64,000 bases of DNA from Methylosinus sp. H3A (GCF_015709455.1 NZ_JADNQW010000005.1:868001-932000), one strand, 5' to 3'; shown: positions 1-8,517, counted from the stretch's first letter. A program made the numbers and translations. The notes: generated by a model not told the origin, from the letters alone.

Positions 1-603
1 CGTGTCGCTCTCCAATGTGCGCCAGGACTTGCCGAACACGTCCGGCGCGAAGGAGACCGAGACATTGGCGTTGTGCAGCCCATAGACGAAGGTCGAGCTG
101 GAGCTGGATGACGAGGAGGACGAAGACGACGAGCTCGAGGAAGTGAGGCCGGCGTATTGCGCCGTCGTCGACTGCTGCCGCGTATAGCTGTCGCCGAGCG
201 TCGCCTGCGGCAGAAAGGTGGCCGCATTGGCCTCGATCGTCTCGCGCGCCTGACGCAACGCCGCCTCGGCCGCCATTATATCCGGGTGATTCGCCACCGC
301 TTCGGCGACGAGCGCCGATATCTGCTTGGAGCGGAACAGCTTCCACCATTCGCCGGGCACGTCGCGGCCATGGGCGTAGCGCTGCGCGGCGCCGCCGGCG
401 ACCGCCGCCGATTGGGTGCCAGCCCCGATCTTGCCATAGCCGGCCTCTGCCGGCGCCGGAGGCGGAACAAAATCCGGCCCGACCGCGCAAGCGGAAAGCG
501 CCAAAGCGGCGAGCGTCGCTACGCCGCGCGCAATCGTCCGCCCCTGTCTCCGAAAAGGCGCAGTTTTCGCTTGTCGGATACCGATTCGGGAAAATTTCGA
601 CAT
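1..603 (-). CDS. RND efflux outer-membrane lipoprotein, NodT/OprM-like (3' part outside window)
   Basis: Outer-membrane channel of a tripartite RND drug or metal efflux pump; only the first 201 codons are present because the gene runs off the left edge. The start is ATG at 603, preceded by GAGAGGG. A signal peptide ends in the lipobox LSAC, so Cys39 would be lipidated, followed by AVGPDFVPPP, typical of NodT-family outer-membrane factors. Next come EWWKLFRSKQISALVAEA and LRQARETIEANAATFLPQ, the expected first TolC-like helices. Residues 155-170 are 16 consecutive serines, which is unusual. It is divergent from a TetR gene, with an operator palindrome directly upstream of its ribosome-binding site, so repression by that TetR protein is likely. 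The pump's inner-membrane and adaptor genes would lie outside the window; the substrate is unknown. Confidence 0.85.
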   Translation of the reverse strand, partial: MSKFSRIGIRQAKTAPFRRQGRTIARGVATLAALALSACAVGPDFVPPPAPAEAGYGKIGAGTQSAAVAGGAAQRYAHGRDVPGEWWKLFRSKQISALVAEAVANHPDIMAAEAALRQARETIEANAATFLPQATLGDSYTRQQSTTAQYAGLTSSSSSSSSSSSSSSSSTFVYGLHNANVSVSFAPDVFGKSWRTLESDT

Positions 604-613
604 GACCCTCTCG

Positions 614-634
614 AAAACTGAACCGTTCAGTTTT
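614..634. promoter_or_regulatory. Operator palindrome 1 (probable TetR site)
   Basis: Arms AAAACTGAAC and GTTCAGTTTT form a perfect 10-bp inverted repeat around a central C. It lies about 10 bp upstream of the efflux gene start and next to its ribosome-binding site. It is the exact reverse complement of the palindrome at 666-686. Confidence 0.75.
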
Positions 635-665
635 AATATTAATGCAGAGGCGATGTGTCAATGCT

Positions 666-686
666 AAAACTGAACGGTTCAGTTTT
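666..686. promoter_or_regulatory. Operator palindrome 2 (probable TetR site)
   Basis: Arms AAAACTGAAC and GTTCAGTTTT around a central G. The two sites start 52 bp apart, close to five helical turns, so the same face of DNA would be bound. Their place in the divergent efflux/TetR intergenic region fits joint control of both genes. Confidence 0.75.
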
Positions 687-779
687 TCCCGGGGATGAAC
701 CGGAGGCGCAAAAGCCTGTAAGAGACTGGGTCGCGGGTGCAGGGCGGGGGCGTAGGATGACGGGGGTCTGCCGAACGAT

Positions 780-1421
780 ATGACCGAGGGAGCGGAGTCG
801 ACCACCATCGAGCCGGCCGGGGAGCATGTCCCGAGTCGAAAGGAATGTCAGATCCTCTCGGCGGCGCGGACACAGTTTCTGGAGCAAGGCTTCGCCGACA
901 CGTCCATGGACGCGATCGCGCGCACGGCAGGCGTGTCGAAAGCGACGCTCTACGCCTATTTCCCCAGCAAGGAGGCGTTGTTTCGCAATCTCATCGAGAC
1001 CGAATGCAATGAGAAATGCGTCAACGTTCCCTCACCCGCTCTCGACACAGGCATAAAGCCGGCGCTGCGCGAGCTCTGCGGACATTTCGTCGTGCGTTTT
1101 CTGACGAAGGAATCGGCCGCCTTTTTCCAGGCGGTGTCGAGCGAGCGTTGGCGCTTCCCAGAGCTCTGCCATCTCTACTTCAACAGCGGCAAGAAGAATG
1201 TCCTCGATTTCGTCGCCGCCTATCTCGGCGAGGCGAAAGCGCGAGGCCTGCTCGTCTTCGACGACGCCCATATGGCGGCGGAGCAATTGCTGAATCTCAC
1301 TGTCTCTGACCTGCCGATGCGCGTCGCGCTGGGGTTGGAGCTGCGCAGCGAAGCGGAATATGAGCGGGTGATGGAGTCTGGTCTCGCGGTGTTTTTGAAG
1401 GCCTATGGGACGGGCGCCTGA
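780..1421 (+). CDS. TetR/AcrR-family transcriptional regulator
   Basis: Repressor of 213 residues, most likely controlling the divergent efflux gene and itself. The N-terminal HTH is clear: ILSAARTQFLEQGFADTSMD, then IARTAGVSKATLYAYFPSKE and LFRNLIE, at about residues 27-73. The rest is a helical ligand-binding domain resembling AcrR/TtgR-type C-terminal domains. The ATG at 780 has only a weak ribosome-binding site (GTAGGATGACGG further upstream), so the first 20 or so residues may be over-called. Two matching palindromes at 614-634 and 666-686 are the likely binding sites. Ligand unknown. Confidence 0.88.
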   Translation: MTEGAESTTIEPAGEHVPSRKECQILSAARTQFLEQGFADTSMDAIARTAGVSKATLYAYFPSKEALFRNLIETECNEKCVNVPSPALDTGIKPALRELCGHFVVRFLTKESAAFFQAVSSERWRFPELCHLYFNSGKKNVLDFVAAYLGEAKARGLLVFDDAHMAAEQLLNLTVSDLPMRVALGLELRSEAEYERVMESGLAVFLKAYGTGA

Positions 1422-1487
1422 GACGGGCCGCAGCGCCCCCTCCCCAGCCCGCCGCCGGAGTGTGAGGAGAGAGCCCTCCGACCGTCG

Positions 1488-1889
1488 CTAATGCGCAGAG
1501 CCCATCGCGCGGCGGCAGGCGCTCTCGCATTCCTTGCAGACATCCGCGCAGATGCGACAATGCTCGTGATGCTTGGCGTGGCGCCGGCATTCCTTCTCAC
1601 AGGCGCGACACATATCGACACATGCCTGCAGAATGGCGCGCATCGCCGTCTCATCCGTCGCGCTGCGGCGCGAGGCGATGGCGCCCGCCGCGAGGCAAAT
1701 ATCCGCGCAATCCTGATCGAGCCTTATGCAACGGCGCAGATCCGCGACATTCTCCTCGGAGAGGCAGGCGTCGGCGCAGACCGAGCAGGCCTGCGCGCAA
1801 TCGAAACAAGCCTCGACGCAATCGACCAGCGCGGCGTCGGCGCGGCCGCGCATCTGCGGATGGCTGGCGATGATGGCTTGCACATGCAT
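1488..1889 (-). CDS. csp3: Cytosolic copper storage protein, four-helix bundle (Csp3-like)
   Basis: 133-residue protein with 18 cysteines arranged as repeated CxxC/CxxxC along four helices, for example [19 protein letters not shown] and [15 protein letters not shown]. This matches the Csp (formerly DUF326) copper-storage family described in methanotrophs, which binds many Cu(I) ions inside a four-helix bundle. No signal peptide is visible, so it is the cytosolic Csp3 type rather than the Tat-exported Csp1 type. The ATG at 1889 is chosen because GAGGAGGA lies 6-7 bases upstream; a longer frame to 1910 has no better signal. A small DUF3008 gene lies just upstream on the same strand. Likely role: safe storage of cytosolic copper. 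Binding stoichiometry is known for the family, not shown here. Confidence 0.9.
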   Translation of the reverse strand: MHVQAIIASHPQMRGRADAALVDCVEACFDCAQACSVCADACLSEENVADLRRCIRLDQDCADICLAAGAIASRRSATDETAMRAILQACVDMCRACEKECRRHAKHHEHCRICADVCKECESACRRAMGSAH

Positions 1890-1916
1890 GGGGCGTCCTC
1901 CTCGTTTCACCTTCGC

Positions 1917-2105
1917 TCACGATTTTGCGGCATGCTCGGGCTTTCCCTTGCGCTTCGTTCCGGCGAACTCCGCGAGCTGTCTTTCGCTCATCGATTCCAG
2001 CATGGATCGCGACGCGCCTTTGAGCGCGCTCTTTGGAATCTCACCGCGCTTGGCCGCGAGCGCAGCGCCGGCGGCCATTTGCTGAGCCTTGGATCTGGCG
2101 GGCAT
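1917..2105 (-). CDS. DUF3008 family small basic protein
   Basis: 62 residues beginning MPARSKAQQMAAGAALAAKR and ending KRKGKPEHAAKS, the typical DUF3008 pattern (short, lysine-rich, SMSE and GTKRKGKPEH motifs). The start at 2105 is chosen for GGGAGGAG just upstream; the open frame continues to 2156 without support. The gene is 27 bp upstream of csp3 on the same strand and may be co-transcribed. Function is unknown. Confidence 0.8.
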   Translation of the reverse strand: MPARSKAQQMAAGAALAAKRGEIPKSALKGASRSMLESMSERQLAEFAGTKRKGKPEHAAKS

Positions 2106-2187
2106 GGGCTCCTCCCGTTCGATGTCGCCGCGCCGCGGGAAGGCGGCGCGGGGCACAGGATAACCCCTGCGGGAGAGACGGGTTCCG

Positions 2188-3120
2188 TCAGCCGCGCCGC
2201 AGCATGTGCAGGCGCGGGGCTTTGCCGCCGCTCGCGAGATAGACGCCGATCGAGACGCAGAGCAGCGCGATCTGCTCGACGAGAGAGGGCGTTTCGCCGA
2301 GGATCGGAATAGCGATCAGCGCCGCCATGGGCGGCACGAGAGCGGAGAAAGCCGCGCCCGCCGAAGCGCCGAGAATCTCGATGCCCTTGCCGAAGAGAAA
2401 GAGCGCGACCACCGAGACCATGACGCCTTGGAACAAGGTCTGAATCACAATGTCGCGCAATGGCGCATCGAGCCCATGCAAGCCATGAAAGGCGAAATAG
2501 ACCGGCGCATAGAGAATGAGAGAGCCCGTCGAGACCAGCGCCGCGGCGTGCAGCGACTCGAGTCCGGACGCGCGCAGCACGATCGCATAGCACGCCCAAA
2601 TGAAGGCCGCGCTCAATAGCAGCAGGTGGCCGAGCTGCGTCTCGCCGAGAGAAAAAGCCGTAGGCCCGGCGATCGCAGCGCCGCCTATGGCGATCAGCGC
2701 ATAGCCGATCAGGCGGCTCGATGTGAACCGTTCCCGCGTCAGCACAGCGGAAAGCAGCGCGACGAACAGAGGCATGGAGCCGGGCAGAAGCGCGCCGGCA
2801 TGGGCGGCGGGCGCGAGACGCAGACCGCTCGCGGCGACGAGCACATAGGGCGCGCCGGCGCTGCAGACGAGAATGAGCAGGCGCAAGGCGCCGAGCCGCT
2901 CGAGCGCGATGCCCTTGCGCAGCACGACGGGAAAGAGCAGCACGCCGGCCGCGCCGAAACGCAACATTGTGAGATCATAGACCGACAGCGTCGTCGTCAC
3001 GCCGAGTCGCGTGACCGCGATCCAGGTCGCCCAGATTGTGACGGCGGAGACGCCGAACATCGCGCCCGTCGCATATCGCGCCGTCTGCGGAGCGCTTTCG
3101 ACGATCTCCTCGCTCATCAT
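2188..3120 (-). CDS. EamA/DMT-family permease
   Basis: About 310 residues with ten predicted hydrophobic helices in two EamA repeats (first around residues 20-145, second around 165-300). It is a drug/metabolite transporter-superfamily inner-membrane protein; members export amino acids, nucleobases or small metabolites, and the substrate cannot be read from sequence. Two adjacent ATG codons at 3120 and 3117 follow GGAAGG; the frame opens further to 3159 but without a ribosome-binding site. A monocistronic gene divergent from the GH3 gene. Confidence 0.85.
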   Translation of the reverse strand: MMSEEIVESAPQTARYATGAMFGVSAVTIWATWIAVTRLGVTTTLSVYDLTMLRFGAAGVLLFPVVLRKGIALERLGALRLLILVCSAGAPYVLVAASGLRLAPAAHAGALLPGSMPLFVALLSAVLTRERFTSSRLIGYALIAIGGAAIAGPTAFSLGETQLGHLLLLSAAFIWACYAIVLRASGLESLHAAALVSTGSLILYAPVYFAFHGLHGLDAPLRDIVIQTLFQGVMVSVVALFLFGKGIEILGASAGAAFSALVPPMAALIAIPILGETPSLVEQIALLCVSIGVYLASGGKAPRLHMLRRG

Positions 3121-3254
3121 CCGTCCTTCCCACTCGAGACTTCGCTGCGCCGCACTCATAGTCGAGCCGGAGCGAAAGCGCGAGCCTCTCCTTTTCGCCG
3201 CAATTTCACCGCGGCCGCGTTTGACCGCAGCGGCGCGCGCGCCATCTCACGCCC

Positions 3255-4289
3255 ATGCCTTCCGCGCCCCTCTCCTCTTCTGCGCCCATGCCCGCCTCTC
3301 TCCAGATCGGCGAGCTCTTTTTGCTCGGCTTCCGCACGCCGCATGTCCCGCCGTGGATGCGCGATTTCGCGCGCGACCATGGACTCGGCGGCGTCATCCT
3401 GTTCGACTACGACTGCGCCGATCAAAAATATGAGCGCAACATCTTCGATCCCGCTCAGGTGAAGGCGCTCTGCGAGGAGATTCACGCGCTTCCCTCGCGC
3501 CCGCTGATCTTCATCGACCAGGAAGGCGGCAAGGTCCGCCGGCTCAAGGAGGAGCGCGGCTTTCGTCCATTGCCGAGCGCGCGTCAATTCGGTCGGCTGA
3601 CGGCGCTCGAACGGCTCGAGGTTCTGCGGCCCGCCTATCTCGAATTGCGCGATCTCGGCATAGACGCCGATCTCGCGCCCGTGGTCGATCTCGACATCGA
3701 TCCGGACAGTCCCGACATAGGCTCGGCGCAGCGCAGCTTTTCCGCCGATCCGCAGATCGTCGAAGAATGCGTCGCGGCGCTCGTCGAAGTCGCGCGCTCC
3801 ACCGGCTTGAAGCTCTGCCTCAAACATTTTCCCGGAACCGGCGGCGCCAAGGTCAATCCGCACGACCATGTGATGGATCTCTCCGACTGCCTCACCGACA
3901 CGCAGGTGAAGATATTCGAGACGCTGGCGCCACGCGTTCCGATGGTTTTATTCAGCCATGGCGTGGTGAATCAGTGGGAGAAGAACACGCCGACCTGTCT
4001 CTCCTCCGTCGCCGTGCGCAAATTGCGCCAATGGGCGCCGGATGCGGTCATATTGACCGACGACCTTCAGATGCAGGGCGTGCAGAAGTTGATGACGACG
4101 GGCGAAGCCTCTTTGCGCGCATTGCGCGCCGGCGTCGATTTCATCCTCATCGGCAATAATATGAAGGACGAGCAGGAAGACTCCGCGCGCTATGCGAAGA
4201 ATCTGCTCGACGCCTGCGAGACGGACGCTTCGCTGCGCGACAATGCGCGCGCCGCGATCGAGCGCATCCGGCGGCTGAAAACTCGGTAG
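3255..4289 (+). CDS. nagZ: Glycoside hydrolase family 3 protein, NagZ-like beta-N-acetylhexosaminidase
   Basis: 344 residues forming a single GH3 TIM barrel without the second domain, as in NagZ. Motifs: LIFIDQEGGKVRRL (substrate-binding region), KHFPGTGG with downstream HDHVMDL (the NagZ loop carrying the His/Asp pair), and ILTDDLQMQGV (nucleophile Asp region). NagZ removes GlcNAc from anhydro-muropeptides in the cytoplasm during cell-wall recycling. No signal peptide is visible, which agrees. It is convergent with nagA, with 9 bp between them, and lies in a cluster of amino-sugar genes. It carries KHFPGTG instead of the usual KHFPGHG. The start could also be ATG at 3288. Confidence 0.82.
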   Translation: MPSAPLSSSAPMPASLQIGELFLLGFRTPHVPPWMRDFARDHGLGGVILFDYDCADQKYERNIFDPAQVKALCEEIHALPSRPLIFIDQEGGKVRRLKEERGFRPLPSARQFGRLTALERLEVLRPAYLELRDLGIDADLAPVVDLDIDPDSPDIGSAQRSFSADPQIVEECVAALVEVARSTGLKLCLKHFPGTGGAKVNPHDHVMDLSDCLTDTQVKIFETLAPRVPMVLFSHGVVNQWEKNTPTCLSSVAVRKLRQWAPDAVILTDDLQMQGVQKLMTTGEASLRALRAGVDFILIGNNMKDEQEDSARYAKNLLDACETDASLRDNARAAIERIRRLKTR

Positions 4290-4298
4290 GAGGCGAGC

Positions 4299-5459
4299 TC
4301 ACCACTCTTCGGCGGAACGTTCGCCGGCGACCCAGGTCGAAATGACGCGAAGACTCTGCGGATCGAAAGCCGTCATATCGGCGCGATAGCCCGCGACGAG
4401 CCGGCCGAGCCGCTTTCCGAGCCCCAGGAAATTCGCCGGATTCGTCGAGGCGAAGACGAGCGCGCGCTCGAGCGGGAGATCGAGCAGCGCAACGCAATTG
4501 CGCACCGCGCTCGCCATATCGAGCGCCGCGCCGGCGAGCGTGCCGTCCGCCGTCACGCAGCGACCGTCCTGCGCCAGAATCGTCCGCCCCTGCAGCACGA
4601 ATTCCTGCGCGCACCCGCCGACCGGAGGCATGGCGTCGGTGACGAGCATGGGATGGCCGAGGCCGGCGCGCAGAGCAAGGCGCAGCATCGCCGGATCGAC
4701 ATGCTCGCCATCGACGATGAGGCCATAATAGGCGAACGGAGATTCGAGCGCGGCGGCGATCGGACCGGGCTCACGGCTGGCGAGCGGGCGCATGGCGTTG
4801 AAGAGATGGGTGAAGCCGGTGAGGCCTTCGCTCATCGCCTCGCGCGTCTGCGCATAGGTCGCCATGGAATGGCCGAGCGCGAGCTTGCAGCCGGCCGCCA
4901 CCAGCTCTGAAACGAAGCCCGGCGGCGCCTCTTCCGGCGCCAGCGTGACGAGTGAAACGCCGCCCGGCGGCGGCGCGAGCATTTCGACATGATGCGGCTG
5001 CGGCGCGCGGCGCAGATCGGCGCGATGCACGCCGAGCCGCTCCGACGACAAGAAGGGCCCTTCGAAATGCACGCCGAGCGCGCCTGGCGCATGGGGCATG
5101 ATCTCCGCCACGGCGCGCTTTGCGGCGATCATCTTCTCATCCGTGTCGGTGATGAGAGTGGGCAGCAGCGAGGTCGTGCCGAATTTGCGATGCGCGTGAA
5201 GGATCGTCGCGATCCCTTCCGGCGTCGGCTCGTCGTTGAACAAGACATCGCCGCCGCCATTCACCTGAATGTCGATGAAGCCCGGCGCGAGCCATGCGCC
5301 TTTCGGCAGCTCGACGACATTCGCGCCGCGCGGAATCTCGCGGCGCAAAATCAGAGAGACGATGTCTTCGCCCTCTGTCACCACGGCGCAGTCGCGATGC
5401 GCCGACTCGCCGTCGAACACGATATCCGCGGCGATCGTTCGGCGCGCCTCCTCTGTCAT
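4299..5459 (-). CDS. nagA: N-acetylglucosamine-6-phosphate deacetylase
   Basis: 386 residues. Converts GlcNAc-6-phosphate to glucosamine-6-phosphate and acetate in the cytoplasm. Amidohydrolase-fold motifs are present in order: GFIDIQVNGGG, VHFEGPFLSSERLGVH (metal-binding Glu), KLALGHSMA and FTHLFNAMRPL (metal-binding His residues), and VTDAMPPVGG (catalytic Asp). Its ATG overlaps the stop of the upstream SIS gene by four bases, so the two are translationally coupled. Together with the deaminase and MurQ it returns cell-wall amino sugars to central metabolism. Confidence 0.93.
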   Translation of the reverse strand: MTEEARRTIAADIVFDGESAHRDCAVVTEGEDIVSLILRREIPRGANVVELPKGAWLAPGFIDIQVNGGGDVLFNDEPTPEGIATILHAHRKFGTTSLLPTLITDTDEKMIAAKRAVAEIMPHAPGALGVHFEGPFLSSERLGVHRADLRRAPQPHHVEMLAPPPGGVSLVTLAPEEAPPGFVSELVAAGCKLALGHSMATYAQTREAMSEGLTGFTHLFNAMRPLASREPGPIAAALESPFAYYGLIVDGEHVDPAMLRLALRAGLGHPMLVTDAMPPVGGCAQEFVLQGRTILAQDGRCVTADGTLAGAALDMASAVRNCVALLDLPLERALVFASTNPANFLGLGKRLGRLVAGYRADMTAFDPQSLRVISTWVAGERSAEEW

Positions 5460-6487
5460 CGCGTGCGCGTCACCTTCTGCAAATGCCGCGGGCGATCGAC
5501 ATCGACGCCGCGCGCCGCGGCGAGCCGCGCCGCCATCGCATAGAAGCTCTGGATGAGGCAGATCGCATCCGTCTCTGGATGATCCGGCGCGAGCGTCGGC
5601 AGGCGGCAGCGCGTTTCGTCCTCGCGATCGGTGGTGAACAGCGCCGCGCCCTTGCCGCGCAGATCATCGGCCAAGCGGCGCATGCCGATCGCCGCTTCGT
5701 CGGTCGGCGTCAGCATCAAGATCGGATAGAGCGGCGAGACGAGCGACACCGGCCCGTGCATGAACTCCGCCGAGCTGAACGCCTCGGCGTGGAGATTGGC
5801 GGTCTCCTTCAGCTTCAGCGCCGCTTCGCGCGCGATGGCAAGCGTCGGCCCGCGACCGATGGCGACGAGACTCTCGGCGCGCGAAAAGGCGTCGATAATG
5901 CGCGACCAATCGAGCTCGGCCGCGCGCGCGAGCCGCTCCGGCAAGCGCTCGAGCGCCGCATCGAGCGCGCGATCCTGCGACCAGAGCGCGACGAGACGCG
6001 CGAGCGCCGCGAGCGAAGCGATGAAGGTCTTCGTCGCCGGCACGGCGAATTCCGGCCCCGCCGCCATGGGCAGGACGAATTCGCATTGCGCGGCGAGATC
6101 GCTCTCGGTCTCATTGACGAGACAGGCGGTGACGGCGCCGCTGCGACGCGCGGCGGCGGCCTGCTCGATGAGATCATTGCTGCCGCCAGATTGCGAGATC
6201 GCCAGAAAGAATTGGCCGTCGAGCCGCAGCGAGCCGCCGTAGACGCTGGTTATATTCGGCGCCGCGGCGGCGACCGGCAGGCCGAGGCCGCGCTCTATGA
6301 GATGTTTGGCGAATGTCGCTGCGTGAGCGGAGCTGCCGCGCGCGCACGTCACGATGACGCGCGGAGAGACTTCGCGCAGGCGCGCGACGAGCGGCGCGAG
6401 ACGTGGAGCGATCTGCTCCTGTTGTCGCGCGACCGCATGCGGCGCCTCGCGCGCTTCGATCGCCATTTGATTGTCATGCGTGATCAT
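5456..6487 (-). CDS. SIS-domain glucosamine-6-phosphate deaminase (NagB-II/AgaS type)
   Basis: 343 residues with two sugar-isomerase (SIS) domains and no glutaminase domain, so it resembles GlmS C-terminal half and the NagB-II deaminases. Motifs include TCARGSSAHAATFAKHLIER, AISQSGGSNDL, GRGPTLAIAREAALKLKE and EFMHGPVSL. Likely reaction: glucosamine-6-phosphate to fructose-6-phosphate plus ammonia, the step after NagA. The C-terminal HLQKVTRTR resembles the GlmS/NagB-II tail. ATG at 6487 and ATG at 6466 are both possible starts. It is first gene of the two-gene operon with nagA and is divergent from murQ. Confidence 0.87.
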   Translation of the reverse strand: MITHDNQMAIEAREAPHAVARQQEQIAPRLAPLVARLREVSPRVIVTCARGSSAHAATFAKHLIERGLGLPVAAAAPNITSVYGGSLRLDGQFFLAISQSGGSNDLIEQAAAARRSGAVTACLVNETESDLAAQCEFVLPMAAGPEFAVPATKTFIASLAALARLVALWSQDRALDAALERLPERLARAAELDWSRIIDAFSRAESLVAIGRGPTLAIAREAALKLKETANLHAEAFSSAEFMHGPVSLVSPLYPILMLTPTDEAAIGMRRLADDLRGKGAALFTTDREDETRCRLPTLAPDHPETDAICLIQSFYAMAARLAAARGVDVDRPRHLQKVTRTR

Positions 6488-6641
6488 CGGCGGCTCTGCT
6501 GCAGCTTTGTCGTCGCCCCCCGCCCGCGCCCTTATGTCACAAGAGCGCGCGTCGAGCGAGCGCGAAATCCCTTACGTGGCTGCGTCTTCGCTTGCGATTT
6601 TCGCTCAGAGGGCCGAACTCTTCTCTCGAGGAGGCGCGTCA

Positions 6642-7532
6642 ATGGAAACGGAACGTCCGAGCCCACGCTATACGTCGATCGACGCTTGGGAGCCGCGCGA
6701 GATTCTCGACGCGATGATCGAAGGGCAGTTCGCCGCCGTCGCCGCCGTTCGCGCGGCGCGCCCTGCGATGGAGGCGGCAGCGCTCGCCGTCGTGCAGCGA
6801 TTGGCGCGCGGCGGACGCATCGTCTATGTCGGCGCCGGCACCTCCGGCCGGCTCGCCGTGCAGGACGGCGCCGAGCTGACGCCGACCTTCAGCTGGCCGC
6901 AGGAGCGTCTGCTGCTGCTGATGGCGGGCGGCGACGACGCGCTGCTGAAAGCCGTAGAAGGCGCGGAGGACGAGTCCGGCCTCGGCGCCGAGCTGATCCG
7001 CCGCCACGAAATCGGCGAGGCCGATGTCGTCATCGCCGTCGCCGCGAGCGGCACGACTCCCTTCACCCTCGCCTGCCTGCGAGAAGCGGGACGACGCGGC
7101 GCGCTGACGATCGGCGTCGCCAATAATCGCGACGCGCCATTGCTCACGCAAGCAGACCATGCGGTGTTTCTCGATACGGGATCGGAGGCGATCGCCGGCT
7201 CGACGCGGATGAAGGCCGGCACGGCGCAGCGCATCGCGCTGCTGATGCTGTCGTCGCTCGTGATGATTCTGCAGGGCAGAGTCTATGAGGGGCTGATGGT
7301 GGACGTGCAGGCCTCCAACAAAAAGCTCGTGCGCCGCAGCGAGCGCATTCTCGCGCGGCTCACCGGCCGCGGAAGCGCCGAGATCGACGCGGCGCTCGAG
7401 CGCGCAGACGGCAGCGTCAAACTGGCCTATCTTCTGCTGGAGGGCCATGCGCTCGGCGAGGCGCGAACGGCTCTCGATCGCTCGCGCGGACATTTGCGCC
7501 GCGCGGTGGAGGCGCTCGCCGCCGGGACGTAA
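6642..7532 (+). CDS. murQ: N-acetylmuramic acid 6-phosphate etherase
   Basis: 296 residues. Cleaves the lactyl ether of MurNAc-6-phosphate to give GlcNAc-6-phosphate and D-lactate, feeding NagA. Signature motifs: YVGAGTSGRLAVQDGAEL, GAEDESG, VAASGTTPF and EAIAGSTRMKAGTAQ, plus GLMVDVQASNKKLVRR. The start ATG at 6642 has GAGGAGG 7 bases upstream; the open frame upstream lacks such support. Divergent from the nagB-II/nagA operon. No anmK or ampG is seen in the window. Confidence 0.93.
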   Translation: METERPSPRYTSIDAWEPREILDAMIEGQFAAVAAVRAARPAMEAAALAVVQRLARGGRIVYVGAGTSGRLAVQDGAELTPTFSWPQERLLLLMAGGDDALLKAVEGAEDESGLGAELIRRHEIGEADVVIAVAASGTTPFTLACLREAGRRGALTIGVANNRDAPLLTQADHAVFLDTGSEAIAGSTRMKAGTAQRIALLMLSSLVMILQGRVYEGLMVDVQASNKKLVRRSERILARLTGRGSAEIDAALERADGSVKLAYLLLEGHALGEARTALDRSRGHLRRAVEALAAGT

Positions 7533-7620
7533 TCTCGATCTTTCTGACCGGCGGGCCCGATTTTTGATGCGTCTTCGCCGCGCTGACGTATAAATACTCG
7601 CCAAAGAGGATCGCGAGAGC

Positions 7621-8412
7621 ATGACAGTCAATAAGATCGACGCGCTGCTGGCTCTGCGCCGGGAAGGGCGCTTTCTCGTCGGGCGGGACCGCATCAAGCT
7701 GCTGGAGGCCGTGGCCGAATATGGCAGCATCACCAAGGCCGCAAAGGTCGTTGGTTTCAGCTACAAGACCGCCTGGGACGCCGTCAACGCCATTAACAAT
7801 CTGCTGCCGAACCCCGCCTTCGTCACCAAGGCCGGCGGCCGCTCGGGCGGCGGCGCCGAGGTGACGGCGGAAGGCCGCCGACTCATCGCCACCTTCCACC
7901 GGCTGGAGGAGCGGCTGTCGCGCATCTCCTCGCTCATCGCCGAGGAGGGTCTCGAGGATCAGGATGATTTTCTGCTCTGGAGCGTGGGCGTCAAAATTTC
8001 GGCGCGCAATGTATTCCAGACGGAAGTCGTGTCGGTGAAGAAATGGCCGGTCGACGTCGAGGTGACGCTGCGCGTCTCGCCGGAGACGACCATCCACGCC
8101 ATCGTCACCAATGATTCGGCCGTCGAGCTCGGCCTCGAGCCGGGACGCAAGACGCTGGCGCTCATCAAATCCTCCTTCGTCCATCTCACCCCGGCCGAGC
8201 ACACGCCCGCTGGCGTGCGCAATCAATTCGCCGGCGTGGTGCGGCGACGAATCGACGCAGAGCGCAACAGCGAGGTGCTGCTCGACATAGGCGCGGGTAA
8301 GACGATGCACGCCGTCGTGCCACGGCAGACGGCGGAAGACCTCGGCATCGCCGAAGGCGAGCGCGCCGTCGCGAGCTTCAGCCCGACCGACGTCATTCTC
8401 GCGGTGGACTGA
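7621..8412 (+). CDS. modE: ModE-family regulator with two Mop domains
   Basis: 263 residues. The N-terminal winged HTH (about 15-85) carries the ModE signature: LLEAVAEYGSITKAAKVVG, SYKTAWDAVNAINN, then GGRSGGGAEVTAEGRRL. Two Mop (molbindin) repeats follow at about 125-190 (SARNVFQTEVV ... TIHAIVTN) and 200-262 (GVRNQFAGVV ... KTMHAVVP), the oxyanion-binding part. Known ModE proteins bind molybdate or tungstate and repress uptake genes or activate molybdoenzyme genes. No modABC follows; the next genes are a substrate-binding protein, a di-haem cytochrome and a TonB receptor. A ModE-like palindrome at 8518-8542 sits just downstream. The ribosome-binding site is AGAGGA at 7607-7612. Confidence 0.9.
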   Translation: MTVNKIDALLALRREGRFLVGRDRIKLLEAVAEYGSITKAAKVVGFSYKTAWDAVNAINNLLPNPAFVTKAGGRSGGGAEVTAEGRRLIATFHRLEERLSRISSLIAEEGLEDQDDFLLWSVGVKISARNVFQTEVVSVKKWPVDVEVTLRVSPETTIHAIVTNDSAVELGLEPGRKTLALIKSSFVHLTPAEHTPAGVRNQFAGVVRRRIDAERNSEVLLDIGAGKTMHAVVPRQTAEDLGIAEGERAVASFSPTDVILAVD

Positions 8413-8485
8413 CCTCGAATTCCATTTCGCTGGAAGAACGATCAATCGGCGGGCGTCCCGCCGAGAAAATGAGCGCTCGTGTCGA

Positions 8486-8515
8486 TTGACACGGCCGCGG
8501 CGGCGCTTTTATGTT
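8486..8515 (+). promoter_or_regulatory. Sigma-70-type promoter giving a near-leaderless transcript
   Basis: TTGACA at 8486-8491 is a perfect -35 box. TATGTT at 8510-8515 (18-bp spacer) or TTATGT at 8509-8514 (17-bp spacer) fits a -10 box. The expected transcription start at about 8521-8523 coincides with the ATG at 8522, and no ribosome-binding site precedes that ATG. Inference from sequence only. Confidence 0.5.
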
Positions 8516-8517
8516 TT

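Noticed and set aside
1422..1487. Full copy of the CCCTCCCCAG repeat between the TetR gene and csp3
   Set aside because: Only a short similar piece (CGCCCCCTCCCCAGCC) is visible, too short to call a copy.
5294..7126. 610-codon plus-strand open frame
   Set aside because: Arg-rich shadow across nagA, the SIS gene and murQ, all of which have full family motifs.
7533..7620. ModE autoregulatory site before modE
   Set aside because: No palindrome like the one at 8518-8542 was found in the short upstream gap.
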